A stretch of 64,000 bases of DNA. Origin: Tolypeutes matacus. Its lineage: Eukaryota > Chordata > Mammalia > Cingulata > Chlamyphoridae. Below are positions 1-12,417 of this stretch, piece after piece. The DNA is taken from NCBI GenBank assembly GCA_026826555.1, contig JAKSZT010033836.1, forward strand, positions 86,216 through 150,215, written 5' to 3'. The translations under genes were made by a program, and so were the position numbers. The notes below the pieces were generated by a model. It saw only the letters and a program-made list of their open reading frames with translations, did no database searches and was not told the DNA's origin. How positions within the stretch are numbered: position 1 is the first letter of the stretch; the number at the start of each line of letters is the position of its first letter.

Positions 1-1479
1 TTCCCCCTTTTATTCAAGGTCTTTTTCCAGTCGGCACATGGTATTAATCCCTCGTTGCCAGGGAGGCTCAACCCCAAGGGACAAGTCCCACGTTGTGGAG
101 AAGGTAATGCATTCATATGTTGAGTTTTGCTTAGAGAGAGGCCACATTTGAGAAACAAGGAGGATCTCAGGTGGCAACCCTTAGGCACCCCATAACAGTA
201 GGCTAAGTTTCATTTACAAGAGCAAAGACTCATAAGGGTAGTCATCAATAACAAGAACACATCAGTGGGCCATCCTCTTTTGACAGATACTGACCCTGCA
301 CTCAGAGGACTGTTGCTTCTCCCTTGGAGAATGTGGCAGATCTCTCTAGGCTAGGAATTCAGATTCCCTCATTTATTGAGTGATTGTCCACCCACCGTGA
401 CCATGCCCCATCCTTTGAACATTTGAACAATTTTGTATGTCTTTCATGTATATTCAGATGAACTTAATCCCATGAATCCCCCTCCCAGACAGCCCCCACC
501 AATAATCCCTTGCAGCACCCATCGTAACCCTTCTGTGATCTAAATCATCCATGAACATGTAGCCCATATAATAATCAATACACTTAATAGGAAATAGAAA
601 CAACAATGATAAGCTTAAATGCAAGAAAGAAACACGAGGAAACTCAGGGTAAAAAAACAAAAAAACAAACAATCAAAAAAACAAAACAAAACAAAATATA
701 ATAAGCAGATTGAGACATTCAAAAAAATCGAATTAAAACAAAACAAAAGAAATGCCTTTTAAAAAAATTATTCTTTTTTTCCTTTTATCACTGTGTTATC
801 AGATGTCCAGTGTGCCATGACACCTTCCCTTTCTCAATCCAAAGTGTCTTCCAAATTTTCATTTAATTTACAAAGAAGTTTTAGGTCACAGCAAATTCAC
901 ATACGGAATACCAGAGGCTCCCAGATACCAAACCACCCCGCCTTCCCCACACCATATTAAAACGCTTTTTTTTTTTTTTGGATGTTAGCATAGTTATAAC
1001 TGTTATACAGAGCAAAATATAGCAACTAAACATTGACAATGGTTCACAATTTAGATGATACAATTTAATAAGTTTTGATGATATTTACCATGTCCTGTGT
1101 CCATTACTGTAAGGTAATGAAAAACCTTTCCCATAACACCTAATTACCCCAACTTTGTTCTTTTCTGTTCTTATCTCCCCCTCTCCATGGGGCATATGAC
1201 ACTCTCCTCTCTTGACTCATGGTATGAGAAGATTCATAGTTACATACCTTGGGTATTCCAACCTGCCCTTCCTAATCTATACACCTGTGAACCCTGCACC
1301 ACCACACCCAGTAATATCACTACCAATCTGTCCTGTCCTTCAATATGCAACTATACTCTATCCCTTTACCATAGATTATGACCATATGGGTCATGGATCA
1401 CAGCCTACTCTTCTTTATCTCTCCCTTGTTAAGCTATCTTTCAGACAATGGTTCTCAGAGACTGCTCACTTTCCTCAGT
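1..1479 (-). other. L1-A 3'UTR, partial (long family-specific type)
   Basis: Non-coding sequence downstream of the ORF2 stop of L1-A. It aligns segment by segment with 25.3-27.13 kb, which is also minus strand and also follows an ORF2 end. A-rich runs occur at 650-770 and a T run at about 966-979. The copy is cut by the window edge. By comparison with the other copy roughly 0.9 kb more 3'UTR should lie to the left of base 1. No open frame here is worth calling. Confidence 0.8.
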
Positions 1480-3330
1480 TCAAATCAGTGAGGTCATATA
1501 CTGTTCATCCTTCAGTGCCTGGCTTGCTCCACTCAACATAAGGTCTTCAAGATTCATCCACGTTATTCTGTGTGTTAGCACTTTATTCCTTCTTACAGCT
1601 GAGTAATATTTCATTGTATGTATGTACCACATTTTGCTTATCCATTCGTCTGTTGATGGGCACTGGGGCTGATTCCAACTTTTGGCAATGGTGAACAATG
1701 CCACTATGAACATTGGTGTGCATTTATCTGTTTGTGTCTTTACTTTCAGTTTTTCTGGGTATATACCCAGCAGTGGAATTGCTGGATCATACGGAAGATC
1801 TATTCTTAGTTTTCTGAGGAACTGCCAAACTGTCCTCCACAGTGGCTGGACCATACCGCAGTCCCACCAGCAGTGGATGAGGGTTCCTATTCCTCCACAT
1901 GTTCTCCAACATTTAGTGTCTCCTGTTTTTTTAATAGCTGCCATTCTGATGGGTGTAAGATGGTATCTCACTGTAGTTTTGAATTGCATTTCCATGATAG
2001 CAAGCGATGTTGAGCATTTTTTCACGTGCTTTTTAGCCATTTGTATTTCTTCCTTGGAGAAGTGTCTTTTCAGGTCACTTGCCCATTTTTTAAAAGGGTT
2101 GTTTTTCTTTTTATTTCAAGGTGCAGGATTTCTTTATATATGCAGGATATTAGGCTCTTATCAGATATAAAGTTGCCAAATATTTTCTCCCATTGGGTAG
2201 GCTGCCATTTTATTTTCTTAATAACATCCTTTGAGGTGCAGAAGTTTTTAATTTTGATGAGATCCCATTTATCTATTTTTTTCTCTTGCTGCTTGTGCTT
2301 TGGTTGTGAAGTTCATGAAACCATTTTCTATTACAAGGTCCTGTAGATGTTTCCCTACATTATCGTCCAATGTCTTTGTGGTTTTGTCTCTGATATTTAG
2401 ATATTTGATCCATCTTGAGTTGATTTTTGTATAAGGTGTGAGATGTTATTCTTCTCTCATTCTTTTGGATATGGATATCCAGTTCTCCAAGCACCATTTG
2501 TTAAACAGGCCATTCTCTCCCAACTGAGTGGGTTTCATGGCCTTGTCAAATACCAGATGACTGTATATGCAAGGATCTATATCAGAACTCTCAATTAGGT
2601 TCCATTGGTCAGTAGGCCTATCCTTGTGATAATACCTTGCAGTTTTGATCACTGTAGCTTTGTAGTATGTTTTAAAGTCAGGTAGTGTGATACCTTCAAC
2701 TTCATTTTTCTTTTTCAATATGTTTTTGGCAATTCGGGTCCTCTTGCCTCTTCAAATGTATTTTGTGGTTAGTTTTTCCAGTTCCTTAAAAAGTACAGTG
2801 TTGACTTTTATTGGGATTGCATTAAATCTCTAGATTAGTTTGTGAAGGATAGACATCTTGATGGTGTTTAGTTTTCCTATCCATGAACAGGGAATATTTT
2901 TCCATTATTTAAGTCTTCTTTGATTTCCTTTAACAGTGTTGTGTAGTTTTCTGTATATAAGTCCTTTACATCTTTAGTTAAATTTGTTCCTAGATATTTG
3001 ATTCTTTTAGTTACTATTGTTTATGGTATTTTTTTTTTCTGATTTCCTCCTCAGTTTGCTAACTATTGGTGGACAGAAATGCTACCGATTTTTGAGCATT
3101 GATCCTATAGTCTGCAACATTCCTGAACTCCTTTATAAGTTCTAGAAGCCTTGTTGTAGATTTCTCAGGGCTTTCTATGTATAGGATCATGTCATCTGCA
3201 AATAAGGAATTTTTCACTTCTTTTCCAATCTGGATGCCTTTTATATCATTTTCTTGCCTCTGTGTTCACGCAAGTACTTCTAAGACAATATTAAATTTGA
3301 GTGGTGATAGTGGGCATCCTTGTCTAGTTC
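1480..3330 (-). pseudogene. L1-A ORF2, 3' half (reverse transcriptase palm to C-terminus), broken
   Basis: Remnant of the L1 ORF2 protein, which has endonuclease and reverse-transcriptase activity. The final 186-residue stretch (1480-2040) shows the typical L1 C-terminus, with [33 protein letters not shown] and [12 protein letters not shown] in the expected order. Upstream, 2446-2718 carries ITLPDFKTYYKA and LFNKWCLENW. The polymerase motif FADD is preserved at 3191-3202. The endonuclease and RT fingers are absent because of the deletion at about 3331. Stops and frame changes separate the blocks, so no product is expected. The start at 3330 is the deletion junction, not a start codon. Confidence 0.88.
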
Positions 3331-3960
3331 TAAGAAATCAGCACTTAATCTTATTCTGCTTCCCTTATATTATATGTGATGGTTCTCTTTTCTCTTGCTG
3401 TCTTGAGTATTTTCTCTTTGTCTTGAACCTTGGACATTTTGACAAGTATGTGTTTTGGAGTTGGCCTGTTGGGATTTATACTATTTGTGGTGCACCATGC
3501 TTCCTGGATCTGCACATCCATCTCTCTCAACAGGGTTTGGAAGTTTTCAGCCATTATTTCCTTCAACAGTCCTTCTGTTCCCTTTCCCTTCTCTTCTCCT
3601 TCTGGGATGCCCATAATGCGTATGTTTGGGCGTTTTGTGTTATCGGTTAATTCACTGAGTCCCTGCTCGATTTTTGTATCTTTTCGTCTATCTGTTCTAC
3701 TATCTCTTTGATTTCTGGTGTATTGTCTTCCATAGCACTAATTCTTTCCTCTGCCTCTTCCAATCTGCTGTTATGTGAATCCAGTGTCTTTTTGATTTCT
3801 TGGATTGTGCCATTCTTCACCATCATATCCATTATCTTTTTGGTCATGTTTGCAATTTCTTCAGGATGTTCTCCCAGTGTCTTCTTAATATCCTTAATCT
3901 CTTCCTCCACTTCATTAAGTTGATTCATGTTATTTGTTGGACAGCTCTGATTAGTTCTTC
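3331..3960 (-). pseudogene. L1-A ORF1, coiled-coil and C-terminal part, broken
   Basis: Remnant of the L1 ORF1 RNA-binding protein. 3647-3928 encodes a heptad-rich coiled coil (NQLNEVEEEIKDIKKTLGEH, then EERISAMEDNTPEIKEIVEQ). 3351-3614 continues in another frame with [21 protein letters not shown] and [13 protein letters not shown], the central RNA-recognition part of ORF1p. The last part of ORF1 is missing: sequence matching L1-F near 61.42 kb is followed directly by ORF2 sequence matching L1-F near 63.80 kb. Not functional. Confidence 0.85.
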
Positions 3961-4925
3961 CATGTTTTGCATCTCCCTTTATTTTTAGTTTTTCATTAGA
4001 CTAAGCCATGCTTTCCTGTTCCTTAGTATAGATTTTGTTTTTTGGTTGGTATCTAGTCATTTGTTTATCTTGGTGTATAATTTCAGTTGATTTGCTTCTC
4101 TCTCAGATTAATGGCTTTATTTTGATGTTTTGGAGTGTGTTCATTATGACACTTCTTTCATCTTTTTCTATTTTCTTCCTGTTGTCTATGTTCCCTTAAA
4201 AATGTTACTACCAGAGGAATAAGAAGAAATAGGCAGAGAAAATGAGTAATAATAGTGATAATAGTAAAATGTAGGAGAGGGAGCATACAAGATGTAGGCA
4301 ATTGAATAATTAACCCAAGAAGGAAGTACAGAAGAATAAGATTAGAAAAGTGGAACAGGAACAGAGACATGAAATAGAATGGAGAAAGATATAGAATGAA
4401 TTAAACTCCAAAATGATGAGAAGAGGGGAAATGAAGAAGTAGGAGAGAGAAGGAAAAAAAAGAAAAAAAAAGAGAAAATAAAACCTGGACAAAGTAGGAG
4501 AGAGAAAGAAATGATTATAAGAAAAATTGAAGACCAAGCCCAAAGAGGTGGAAAGAATGAACAATAGAAAACAGAGAATATGAGGATGAAGGAGTGAAAA
4601 GATATAGCCTAGGTAGAGAAAATTGGGAAACAAAGAAAGAGAGAAAATACAAACAGAGTAACAAAAGAAGGGTGGACAACACAACAAGAAATCCAGACAT
4701 CAGCTACTTGTTTTTTCTTGTTTGTTTGATTTTTAAAGAAAGAGTGTTCGAAGGCAGGAAAAGGATAAAAAAGGCAATATAAACATGGAAAAGCAGGCTT
4801 CTCTCTTGGACCCCTAGTAATTTTATCAGGCTGTTGCTCTTCATCAATTCATGGCTTTGCAGCTTATCCTTTGCTGGTTTTAAGCCAGGTTTTATTGAGT
4901 AAAATAAGGAAAGTATAAAAGGAAC
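3961..4925 (-). other. L1-A 5'UTR (purine-rich on +)
   Basis: 4200-4780 is a long A/G-rich stretch on the + strand. It is the complement of the T/C-rich L1 5'UTR seen at 17.73-18.1 kb and 59.94-60.54 kb. Landmarks shared with L1-C include the TTCAAGGGAACA-type motif just upstream of ORF1 and a conserved block at about 4780-4870 matching 17.64-17.75 kb. Long frames here come from biased composition and are not genes. Confidence 0.7.
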
Positions 4926-5125
4926 CTTTTTCTTTCTTTCTTTTTTTTAAAGGAAGAGATCCAATAAAAGCTAATACAAAGAGGATGTTTGTATGTTACC
5001 TTTCATAAAAGTTCCCTGCTTTCTTGATAGCCTTGCATCACTTCTCAGAGAGGAGCTGGGGTCAAACCAGAGACCTTTTATATGCTAGGTTGGAGCTCAT
5101 CCACTAAGCTCATGTGCCTTCTTAG
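4926..5125 (-). mobile_element. tRNA-derived SINE (DAS-like, diverged)
   Basis: Read on the minus strand, a tRNA-like head is followed by a short body and an A-rich tail, seen as the T/C-rich run at 4926-4950 on +. A Pol III B box is recognisable as GGTTTGACCCC (complement at 5058-5068), with an A-box-like GCTTAGTGGATGAGC about 35 bases upstream. Head order and spacing resemble the SINE at 18618, but divergence is high and I found no target duplication. It could be another tRNA-derived family. Confidence 0.5.
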
Positions 5126-5880
5126 GTTAGAAAGGACTTTCAGATACCTATCATCCCTTATTTCCTCCCTGTTATCTCTGCTTCCTTTCTGATGTAATCT
5201 CTCTTTAATTAAGATGTTAGGTGTGACAACCTGCCTAAGAAGACCCCCCTCTCCTCTGTAATGTACTTCCTCTCTTTACCCAGGATGCTGAGTGTGACAT
5301 CCTGCCTGAGGAGTTCTTCCTCCCCTATCGCTGTGGCATCAGGGTCCCTTTCAAAACCCAAGAGGAGCTTGGTGGCTAAAATAACCATAAAAAGTACAAT
5401 TTCTACCTCTCTGACCCCTCTTCCTCCCACAGGAGGTCACCAACAACTCCTTTTGGAGAAGGAACCCAGCAGCTCAACTTAGGCTCTTTGTTCTGAGGGT
5501 GAGGTATAAATGCCTCTTCCAGGCCCAGGCAGAAGAAACTCAAGATTTTTGCCAGCTTAATTTTCTTTCTAGCACCCTCCTAGCTGTCCCAGAGCACTCA
5601 CACCCCTTTATCTATCTTCAGGTGCTGACAGGGAGAAGAAGTCTGTTCTCTCAGTCAGATACCATTGTCACGAGTTTTATGCTCAACTGATATCTCAGTG
5701 ATGGAGGACGGGAACCCTTCCTGGTGGCTGGGAGGGTCAGTAACTCAGAGTTTGCTTTTTTGGCTTCCTCCTCTCTGTTCCCAACTCTCCTGTTAGTTTT
5801 GAAGCAGTGTCCTATACTACTGTACCATAAAGCAGGTTACCAAGGCTGCCCTATACTACCTCTCAGTTGTTTAACTAAGA
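5126..5880. other. Unassigned 750 bp
   Basis: No gene recognised. A short imperfect duplication is visible: GATGTTAGGTGTGACAACC near 5213 and GATGCTGAGTGTGACATCC near 5284. The open frame at 5261-5482 has no recognisable domain and is probably chance. It may be the 5' part of the old L1 that follows. Confidence 0.3.
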
Positions 5881-6300
5881 GATAAGCTTTTTTTGTCTAC
5901 CTCATTGACCATGTTCCTGATAATTTTTTAAAAAAATTTCACTTGTTGTGACCTTCAACTCATGTGTTTCTGTTTGGTTCTTAATGACAATCTCAAAGTC
6001 TTTCCCATATTGCTAATTCATTGTCTTTTCATGTAATTAGTTATTTCTCTGTTTTCTTCTTTATCTCCATAAGCATATCGACAATCATCTTTTTTATAAG
6101 TTTGTGTCTAAATGGTCCAAAGTCTGCTCTTCTTCTTTGATGGTTTCTGGAATTTTATCTTGTTCCTTTGGATGGACCATCATTTCCTAATTCTTGTTTG
6201 TCATGTAATATTCCCAGCACACTGAAAATTTTAATATTTTAAGGTATTAACTCTGAAAATTAGCGTCTCAACTCTCTCTTTCTTATGTGTGTAGCCAGTA
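5881..6300 (-). mobile_element. Old L1 relic (5'UTR/ORF1 side), probable
   Basis: T-rich sequence with the character of the antisense 5' part of old mammalian L1s: a GTTCCTTTGGATGGACCAT-like segment near 6158-6182, then a block near 6220-6265 reading towards TTAACTCTGAAAATTAG. It broadly resembles 48.06-48.4 kb, the 5' part of L1-B. The assignment rests on pattern recognition only. Confidence 0.45.
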
Positions 6301-6342
6301 AGTGATAAGACAGATATTTTCTTGAGTTCCAGGAGCTAAAAC

Positions 6343-6405
6343 AAACAAACAAAACAAACAAACAAAAAAACAAACAAAAAAAAAAACAGAGAGAGAGAGA
6401 AAAAA
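6343..6405. repeat. (AAAC)n/A-rich and GA simple repeat
   Basis: Runs of AAAC and poly-A, then a short (GA)n tract and more A. This could be the tail of a decayed retroposon, but no body is recognisable next to it. Confidence 0.85.
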
Positions 6406-7138
6406 AAAGAACATAAAAATACCTTTTACATTCTTTGCAATTTTCTCTCTCTTTTCTGACAGTTTTATTCAGATAATCATATTCATTTCAAGGACTTCAG
6501 CCAGAGATTAATGTGAATTAACCACTCTGTCATATGTGAGCCTGTGTGGAGCTGTGGGACCTACTCCTTTACCTAGGCTTATGATTGCTTATGGTCTTAG
6601 GAATTCCCATGTTTAGAGTTTATAGGATTTCAATTGTCCCCTCTACTCCCTTTGAAGTAAGATTTCATCCCCTCCTTTGGGCTTTATTGTTTGATTTAAT
6701 GCAGATGGACTTTGCTCCAAACCACTTTGACTTAATTTTTTCTTACACTGCTGTAGCTATCTAAAAGCTAATTCTCTGCCTTCAGTAAAGGTTCTAGGAC
6801 AGTGTTATTGAGACAAGAGTACTGTTCAGTCTTTCAGACTTCCAACAGCCAGATTGGCAATGGCATACAAGCTCAAAAGGATGTGCATAAATTTTTATTC
6901 TGCTCTCTCTAGAAAGGTGCAAAGGAATAACAATGGGAGTGTATGCTGTTTCTGCACTGCATTGGGAAGGGACTGAGGAAGGGGACAAGAACACGAGGAC
7001 ATTCTCCTATAGCTTTTGAAGCAGTTTCTCTTGATTCAGCACTCACCTAGCTACTACAGCACTTTAGCGGTTTTCTGCAGTTCAGAGGACGAATACTGTC
7101 TTTTAGATTCCTTTCTCATTTTTAATTAGGGGATGTTT
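6406..7138. other. Unassigned 730 bp
   Basis: AT-rich sequence with no recognised gene or repeat. The minus-strand frame at 6794-6994 has no domain and is taken as chance. Confidence 0.3.
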
Positions 7139-7737
7139 CAGTTTGCCAAAGAGCTGCTGATGTAAAGTACCAGAATTTGCTGGCTTTTATTAGCAGGCAT
7201 TTACTTGGGGAAAAGCTTACAATTCTGAGACCATAAAATGTCCAAATCAAGGCACCATCAGGGATGTTTTTGCACCAAATTCAGCTACTTTTGATGATAG
7301 TGTGTTGCCACATGGTAAAGCAAGAGAGCAGGTGATATTTGCTGATGTCTCTGTCTTCTCTTCCACAATCTACCATCTCCAGGAGCTCAGCTGTGGGCCA
7401 CCAGGCTTAAAGCTTATCTCTTTCAGAGCCAGAGGTCTCAATCTCTCAGGGCTTCTCTCCATTTGCTGAACCTGCAAGCAAGCATGGAGTCCTCTCTCCT
7501 ACATGATCAGTTCAAAAGGGCAGCTTCTTTTCTCTCTCATATGGCTGGACAAAATATGGCAGCTCACCCTTTTTCTTTGTGTGTCTCTGCTTATATCAGA
7601 CCATCAAGAGGGCAGAGAGTTAACCTGAACTACACATCACTGATGTAACACAAATAAAAAGGTCTCACATCCACTGGAATGGATTAGTTATAAAACTTAA
7701 TTTTCTCTTTTTGTGATTTAAAAAATATTTCAAACTG
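7139..7737 (+). mobile_element. 600-bp DNA-transposon-like repeat, copy 1
   Basis: Begins CAGTTTG and ends CAAACTG, a 7-bp terminal inverted repeat of the CAG...CTG kind known from hAT elements. It aligns along most of its length with 38100-38708: a CCAAAG..GCTGATG start, a TTGGCTTTTAT block, a TTACTTGGGG..GCTTACA block and the same end. Both copies are about 600 bp, so this is a defined element. There is no transposase. I see no 8-bp target duplication, so the class is uncertain. Confidence 0.55.
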
Positions 7738-8160
7738 CCACAAGTTTGGAAAAATGGCCAACCTAAAATTTGACTTCCAGAAATCTGAAGGAACTGATCA
7801 AAAATTATTGATTAGCAATCTGAACATGTATACCTGGAGTTTAGAGCATTAAGTATTTATATCGCACCCTGGCACTAACAAGCTGCATCAAGATTCAGGG
7901 CTGTCATCCCTACTGTGGCCTGTCATGAATCTGGGGAATGCAGATGGTAGCCCATACATGTAGAGTGAAATTTGCTGGTACTTGCCACAGTTTAACAGTC
8001 TCTTCCTTTGGTGCTTCCTTCAGTTCCTCCCAGAGTTCAATTAGACTGTGGTTTCAAAGTACTTGATTCCTATGGTTCCTACCTGTTCAATCATCGTGTT
8101 GGTGGAGGAACTGACACCTGGACCTTCCTATTCCACCATCTTAGCAATATCTATCTCCAG
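7738..8160. other. Unassigned 420 bp
   Basis: No gene or clear repeat. Ordinary AT-rich sequence just before the old L1 fragment. Confidence 0.3.
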
Positions 8161-9945
8161 AAGATACCTTCAGGTGAATGAAATATAAAAATAAAATATA
8201 CCAAATACTTATGGGATACAGTGAAGACAGTGCTAAGAGGGATTTTTAGAGTTCTGAATGCCTACATTTAAAAAGAAAAAAAATCATGAATCAATAACCT
8301 AATTTCATACCTAAAGAAAATTCACTTTACTAAAATATCAAGAGAAAAATAAATGAAATGGTCATAGAAGGAAAATATATTAAAGATTAAAGCAGAGGTC
8401 ATTGAAATAGGAAATATAAAAAAAAAAAAAAGTTTTTGAAAATAACAATAAAATTGACAAACGTTTAGCCAGACTGACAGAAAAAACAGACAGGGCAAAA
8501 ATGACTCAAACTGGGAATGAATGCAGGAATATTACTACCAAACTTAAAGACATAGAAATAATTATGAGTATTATGAACAATTACTTGTCACCAATGTAGA
8601 AAACCTAAATGAAATTAACAAATTCTTTTAAATGTACACATTATCTCATCTGACACACAAAGTAACAGAAAATCTCAGCAGATCTATTACAAGTAAAGAG
8701 ATTGAATCACTTCTTGAACACCTATCAACAAAGAAAAGTGCAGGAAGAGATGGTTTTAGTGCTAAATTATACAAAACATTGAAAGGAGATTTAACACTAA
8801 TTATTCTCAAATACTTTCAAAAATAGAAGTGCAGATTTTACTTCCAGAATCATTCTATTAGGCCAGCATTACAGTAATACCAATGCCAGAAAAATAAAAT
8901 AAACATTAGAAAATTACAGACCAATATCTCATGACTATAGATGCAAAAATCCTCAGCAAAATATAGTAAAACAAATACAACAGTATATTAATATAATTAT
9001 GTGCATTATCAAGTGGAATTCAAGGAATGCAATGATGGTACAACATAAGAAAACCTGTGTGATACACAACATTAATAATATTAAAGATGAAAAACAAATT
9101 ATCACCTCAATTGATGCAGAAAGTCATTAGATAAAATCCAGCATTATTTCATAGTATAAAAAGCTCAGAAATTTAAGAATAGAAGGGAATTTTCTCAATA
9201 TGATAAGGAGCTTTTTAAAAATACAATGTAAATACTTTCAATGTTGAAAGACATTCCCCCTAAGATCAGGAACAAGAAAAGGATGCCTGCTGTCCACCAT
9301 TATTCAATATTTTACAAGAAGTTCTAACAAAAGCAATCAAATTCTTCAAAATTGGAAAGAAGTCAATTTACCCATATTCAGAGATGACATGATGTTATAT
9401 ATAGAAAGCAAACATAGAAGAAATTTAATAGAACTAATGAATTCAGCAAAATTACAGGATTCAAGATAAACATGCAGAAGCCCATTTTTTTCTATACATG
9501 CATAGTAATTAATAACATGAAAATGAAATCAAGAAAACTATTCCATTTACAGTAGCATCTATAGGAATTCAAAATAATAAATATAACCAAGGAGGTGAAA
9601 TAATTGTACACTAAAAACTACAAAACATTGTTGCAGGAAATTAAAGAAGTCATAAATAAATGAAAATATCCAATGTTCATAGATAGGAAGACTTAATATT
9701 GTTAATATTTAAATAATGAAATCCAATATAATCCCTATCAAAATTACAGAAGGCTTTTTTGGAGAAGTAAAAATCTTATCCTCAAATTCATATAGAATTG
9801 CAAGGGGTTGCAAATAACCAAAGCAATCATAAAAAGGAAGAACAACAGTTGGAGGACTCACACTAAAGCTATAGTAATTAAAACAGCATGATATTTGCAT
9901 AAGGATAGACAAATAGATGAAAGGAATAGCTCATTTACCTCAGCC
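8161..9945 (+). pseudogene. Old L1M ORF2 fragment
   Basis: Decayed L1 ORF2, plus strand. At 8632-8826 the RT-finger signature is readable (SITSKEIESLLEHLSTKKSA then GRDGF). Further on come nucleotide-level ORF2 landmarks in the right order: the GATGCAGAAAGTCATT..GATAAAATCCAGC block near 9112, the ACAAGAAAAGGATGCCTGCTG block near 9270 and the thumb region near 9600-9700. It ends near 9945 without a 3'UTR or tail. Many stops and frameshifts make it older than L1-C, L1-D or L1-F. Confidence 0.75.
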
Positions 9946-12380
9946 AAACCCATTCAGTTACCAAGCATATACTCCAGGTATTCTCAAAGCCAACAGAATA
10001 GTGATCTATTATAGTTGAAAACGCTTGGTGTGATATCAAAAGAGGCACCAGAGAGGCACATAGCTACATAGAGAAGAGGTAAAATCTAAGTCATCCCTTG
10101 TCAACAGGGAGTCTGTGAATATACCATACACTGTGCCTTTTGAGGATTAACACCAGAGTCAAAAAGCTGTGTGTGAAATACATGTTATTAAAATAGTCCA
10201 GCCAACTCACCAAGGAAATAAGCAAAAAGAAACAAGTGATAGAGGGAAATTTTATTCACAGTTGCTACAATATACTATCTAAAACATGCAGATTTCAACA
10301 AAATATAAGGAACATACAAATAGGAAAAAGTGACTCTTAAATATTGTAATAAAGGACAATTGAAAATGATGTCCATGGTGAAATTTATGGACGTCCAGCT
10401 CTTTGACTTCAGAAAGACTTCAAATAGCTTGTACAAGTGTTTAGAAACTAAACGGAAGCATGTTTGAGAAATTAAAGGAAGCTGGGATTACAATGTCCCA
10501 TCAAGTAGGTAACTATAAAAAGATAGAAATTATTTAAAAAAACAAAAAAACAAATAGGACTTATATAGTAAAAGAAAGAAAAAAAAACTACAATAAAACA
10601 AATGAAAATATAACAAAGGGCCTGAAAATTAAGTTTGGGCTGGTAGAAGAAAGAATCAGTGAACCTGAAGATATCTTGATAGAGATTATGCAATGAGAAA
10701 AACAGAGAGTTTAAAGAATTATGAAAAATGTACAGAGCCTCAGAGAAATGTGGGACACTATTAAATGCAGTAACATATGTGCATTGGGAATACAAGAAGA
10801 AGACAGAGAGAGAAGCCTATGAAAAATGTTGAAAGAAATAATGGCTGAAATCATCACAAAACTTTTTTAAACATCATTAATCACAAGAAGCCCAATAAAA
10901 TCTAAGTAGGAAAACATAGATTTCAACACCCATACACACCATAGTCAAATGTTGAAATCCAAATTCAGAGAAAATCTTAGGAGCAAGAGAAAACAATTTA
11001 TCATGTAAAAAGTGAAGTCAATAAGATTAACAGCTGAATTGTCATCAGAAACAATGGAGGTCCAAAGAAAGTGGTATGATGTCTTTAAAATACTTCAAGA
11101 AAAAATAACTCTTAACCTAGTATTCTATATCCAGCCAAACCTTCAAAAAAAGAAATGAAGGCATTAAAAACAGAGAATTATTTATTGCTAACAAACCTGC
11201 CCTTAAAGGAATAAAAAGGAAATTTGTCAGCCTGAAAGTCAGTTCCCTACACATTAATTTACATCCAAATTAAAACAAAACTAAACAAAGAATTCTGCTG
11301 AAGGTAATTAAGTATAGATAGTTTAAAAAGAAATATAATTGCATATTGCATAATTTTTATTGTTTTTAACTAAATTAATATAACAAGTAATTAAATAAAA
11401 CATAAGCATATACTTGGGATTATAACACCTAAGTATACAATACATTTGACAACATGGCATAAAAGAAGGTAGTAGGACCAAAGCGCTATTGAAATATGGA
11501 AACAAAACCTGGAAAGTAACTCATACACAGAGAAATAAATAGATAAAATAAGAAATGGTTAAAAAAAAAAAAAAAGGTAAAATACCAAACTAAAATGCAC
11601 ACTTGTTACATTTTCTCATCACAGATATCTTAGGATAAACAAAATTATATAAAGTCAATTATTACACTGGAGTTGTAAAATATATAAATGAAGTAGTGAT
11701 AAGAGGAATACCACAAGTGGAGAAAGAATAATTCTGTATAAGAATGAATATTCTAGATCTCACCAGAATTAATTTATTATACATACAAAGAAGATTCTTA
11801 TAATTAAGGTGTATATTGTAATCCTTAGAACAACCACAAAGAAAATTATGAAAAATAGTTAAAAATTTTAAATTTATTAAAATGTTACAGTAAAGTATTC
11901 ATTTAATGGAAAAGAAACAATAAAAGGAACATATTAATAAAAGTGTAATATATAGAAACTATGTGAATGGAATTTTTAAATCCAAACATATCAATATGAA
12001 TATTATACCTGAATGCATTAAATATCAAATATTGTTAGACAAGATCCAACTAAATGTTGTTTGTCTATAAGGGAATCATTTTAGATTAAAACATGCAAAA
12101 TGTTGAAAATGAAAATGATAAGAAAACATTTACTATACAAACTGCAACCAAAAGAGTTACATGGTTATACCAAATTCAGACAAAATAGACTTTAAAACAA
12201 ACAAAAAAATGTCACTAGAGACAATAAATGGAATTTTATGTTGATGAAAGAACCAATCAATCAGGAAAATGTAAAAATTATAAATATGATATATCTACTT
12301 AGATATATATATCTGCTTAGATATAGAGAAGTTTTAAATATATTAAACAAATATAAATTTGAAGAGAGATTAGGCAAATC

Positions 12381-12417
12381 AAAAATACTAGTTGTAGATT
12401 TCACAACTAGTATTTTT
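12381..12417. repeat. Perfect 15-bp inverted repeat with 7-base loop
   Basis: Arms AAAAATACTAGTTGT (12381-12395) and ACAACTAGTATTTTT (12403-12417) around the loop AGATTTC. It lies in the old L1M ORF2 and has no terminator or RNA-gene context. Probably incidental. Confidence 0.8.

Larger units (their letters stand above)
1..4925 (-). mobile_element. L1-A: LINE-1 with internal deletion, cut by the window start
   Basis: Minus-strand L1 retrotransposon. Reading from high to low coordinates it has a pyrimidine-rich 5'UTR, the ORF1 coiled coil and C-terminal part, then a direct jump into the RT palm and C-terminal half of ORF2, then a long 3'UTR running off the window. The 5'UTR matches that of L1-C at 17.6-18.1 kb, and the coding parts match L1-F at 60.7-61.5 kb and 63.8-64 kb. 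About 2.9 kb present in L1-F between the two join points is missing. The element is dead because its ORFs are broken and it lacks the endonuclease. The 3' end and tail are outside the window, so target-site duplications cannot be checked. Confidence 0.9.

Noticed and set aside
1480..2040. 186-codon open frame as a possible host gene
   Set aside because: It is the C-terminus of L1 ORF2 ([22 protein letters not shown] in order), followed by the L1 3'UTR.
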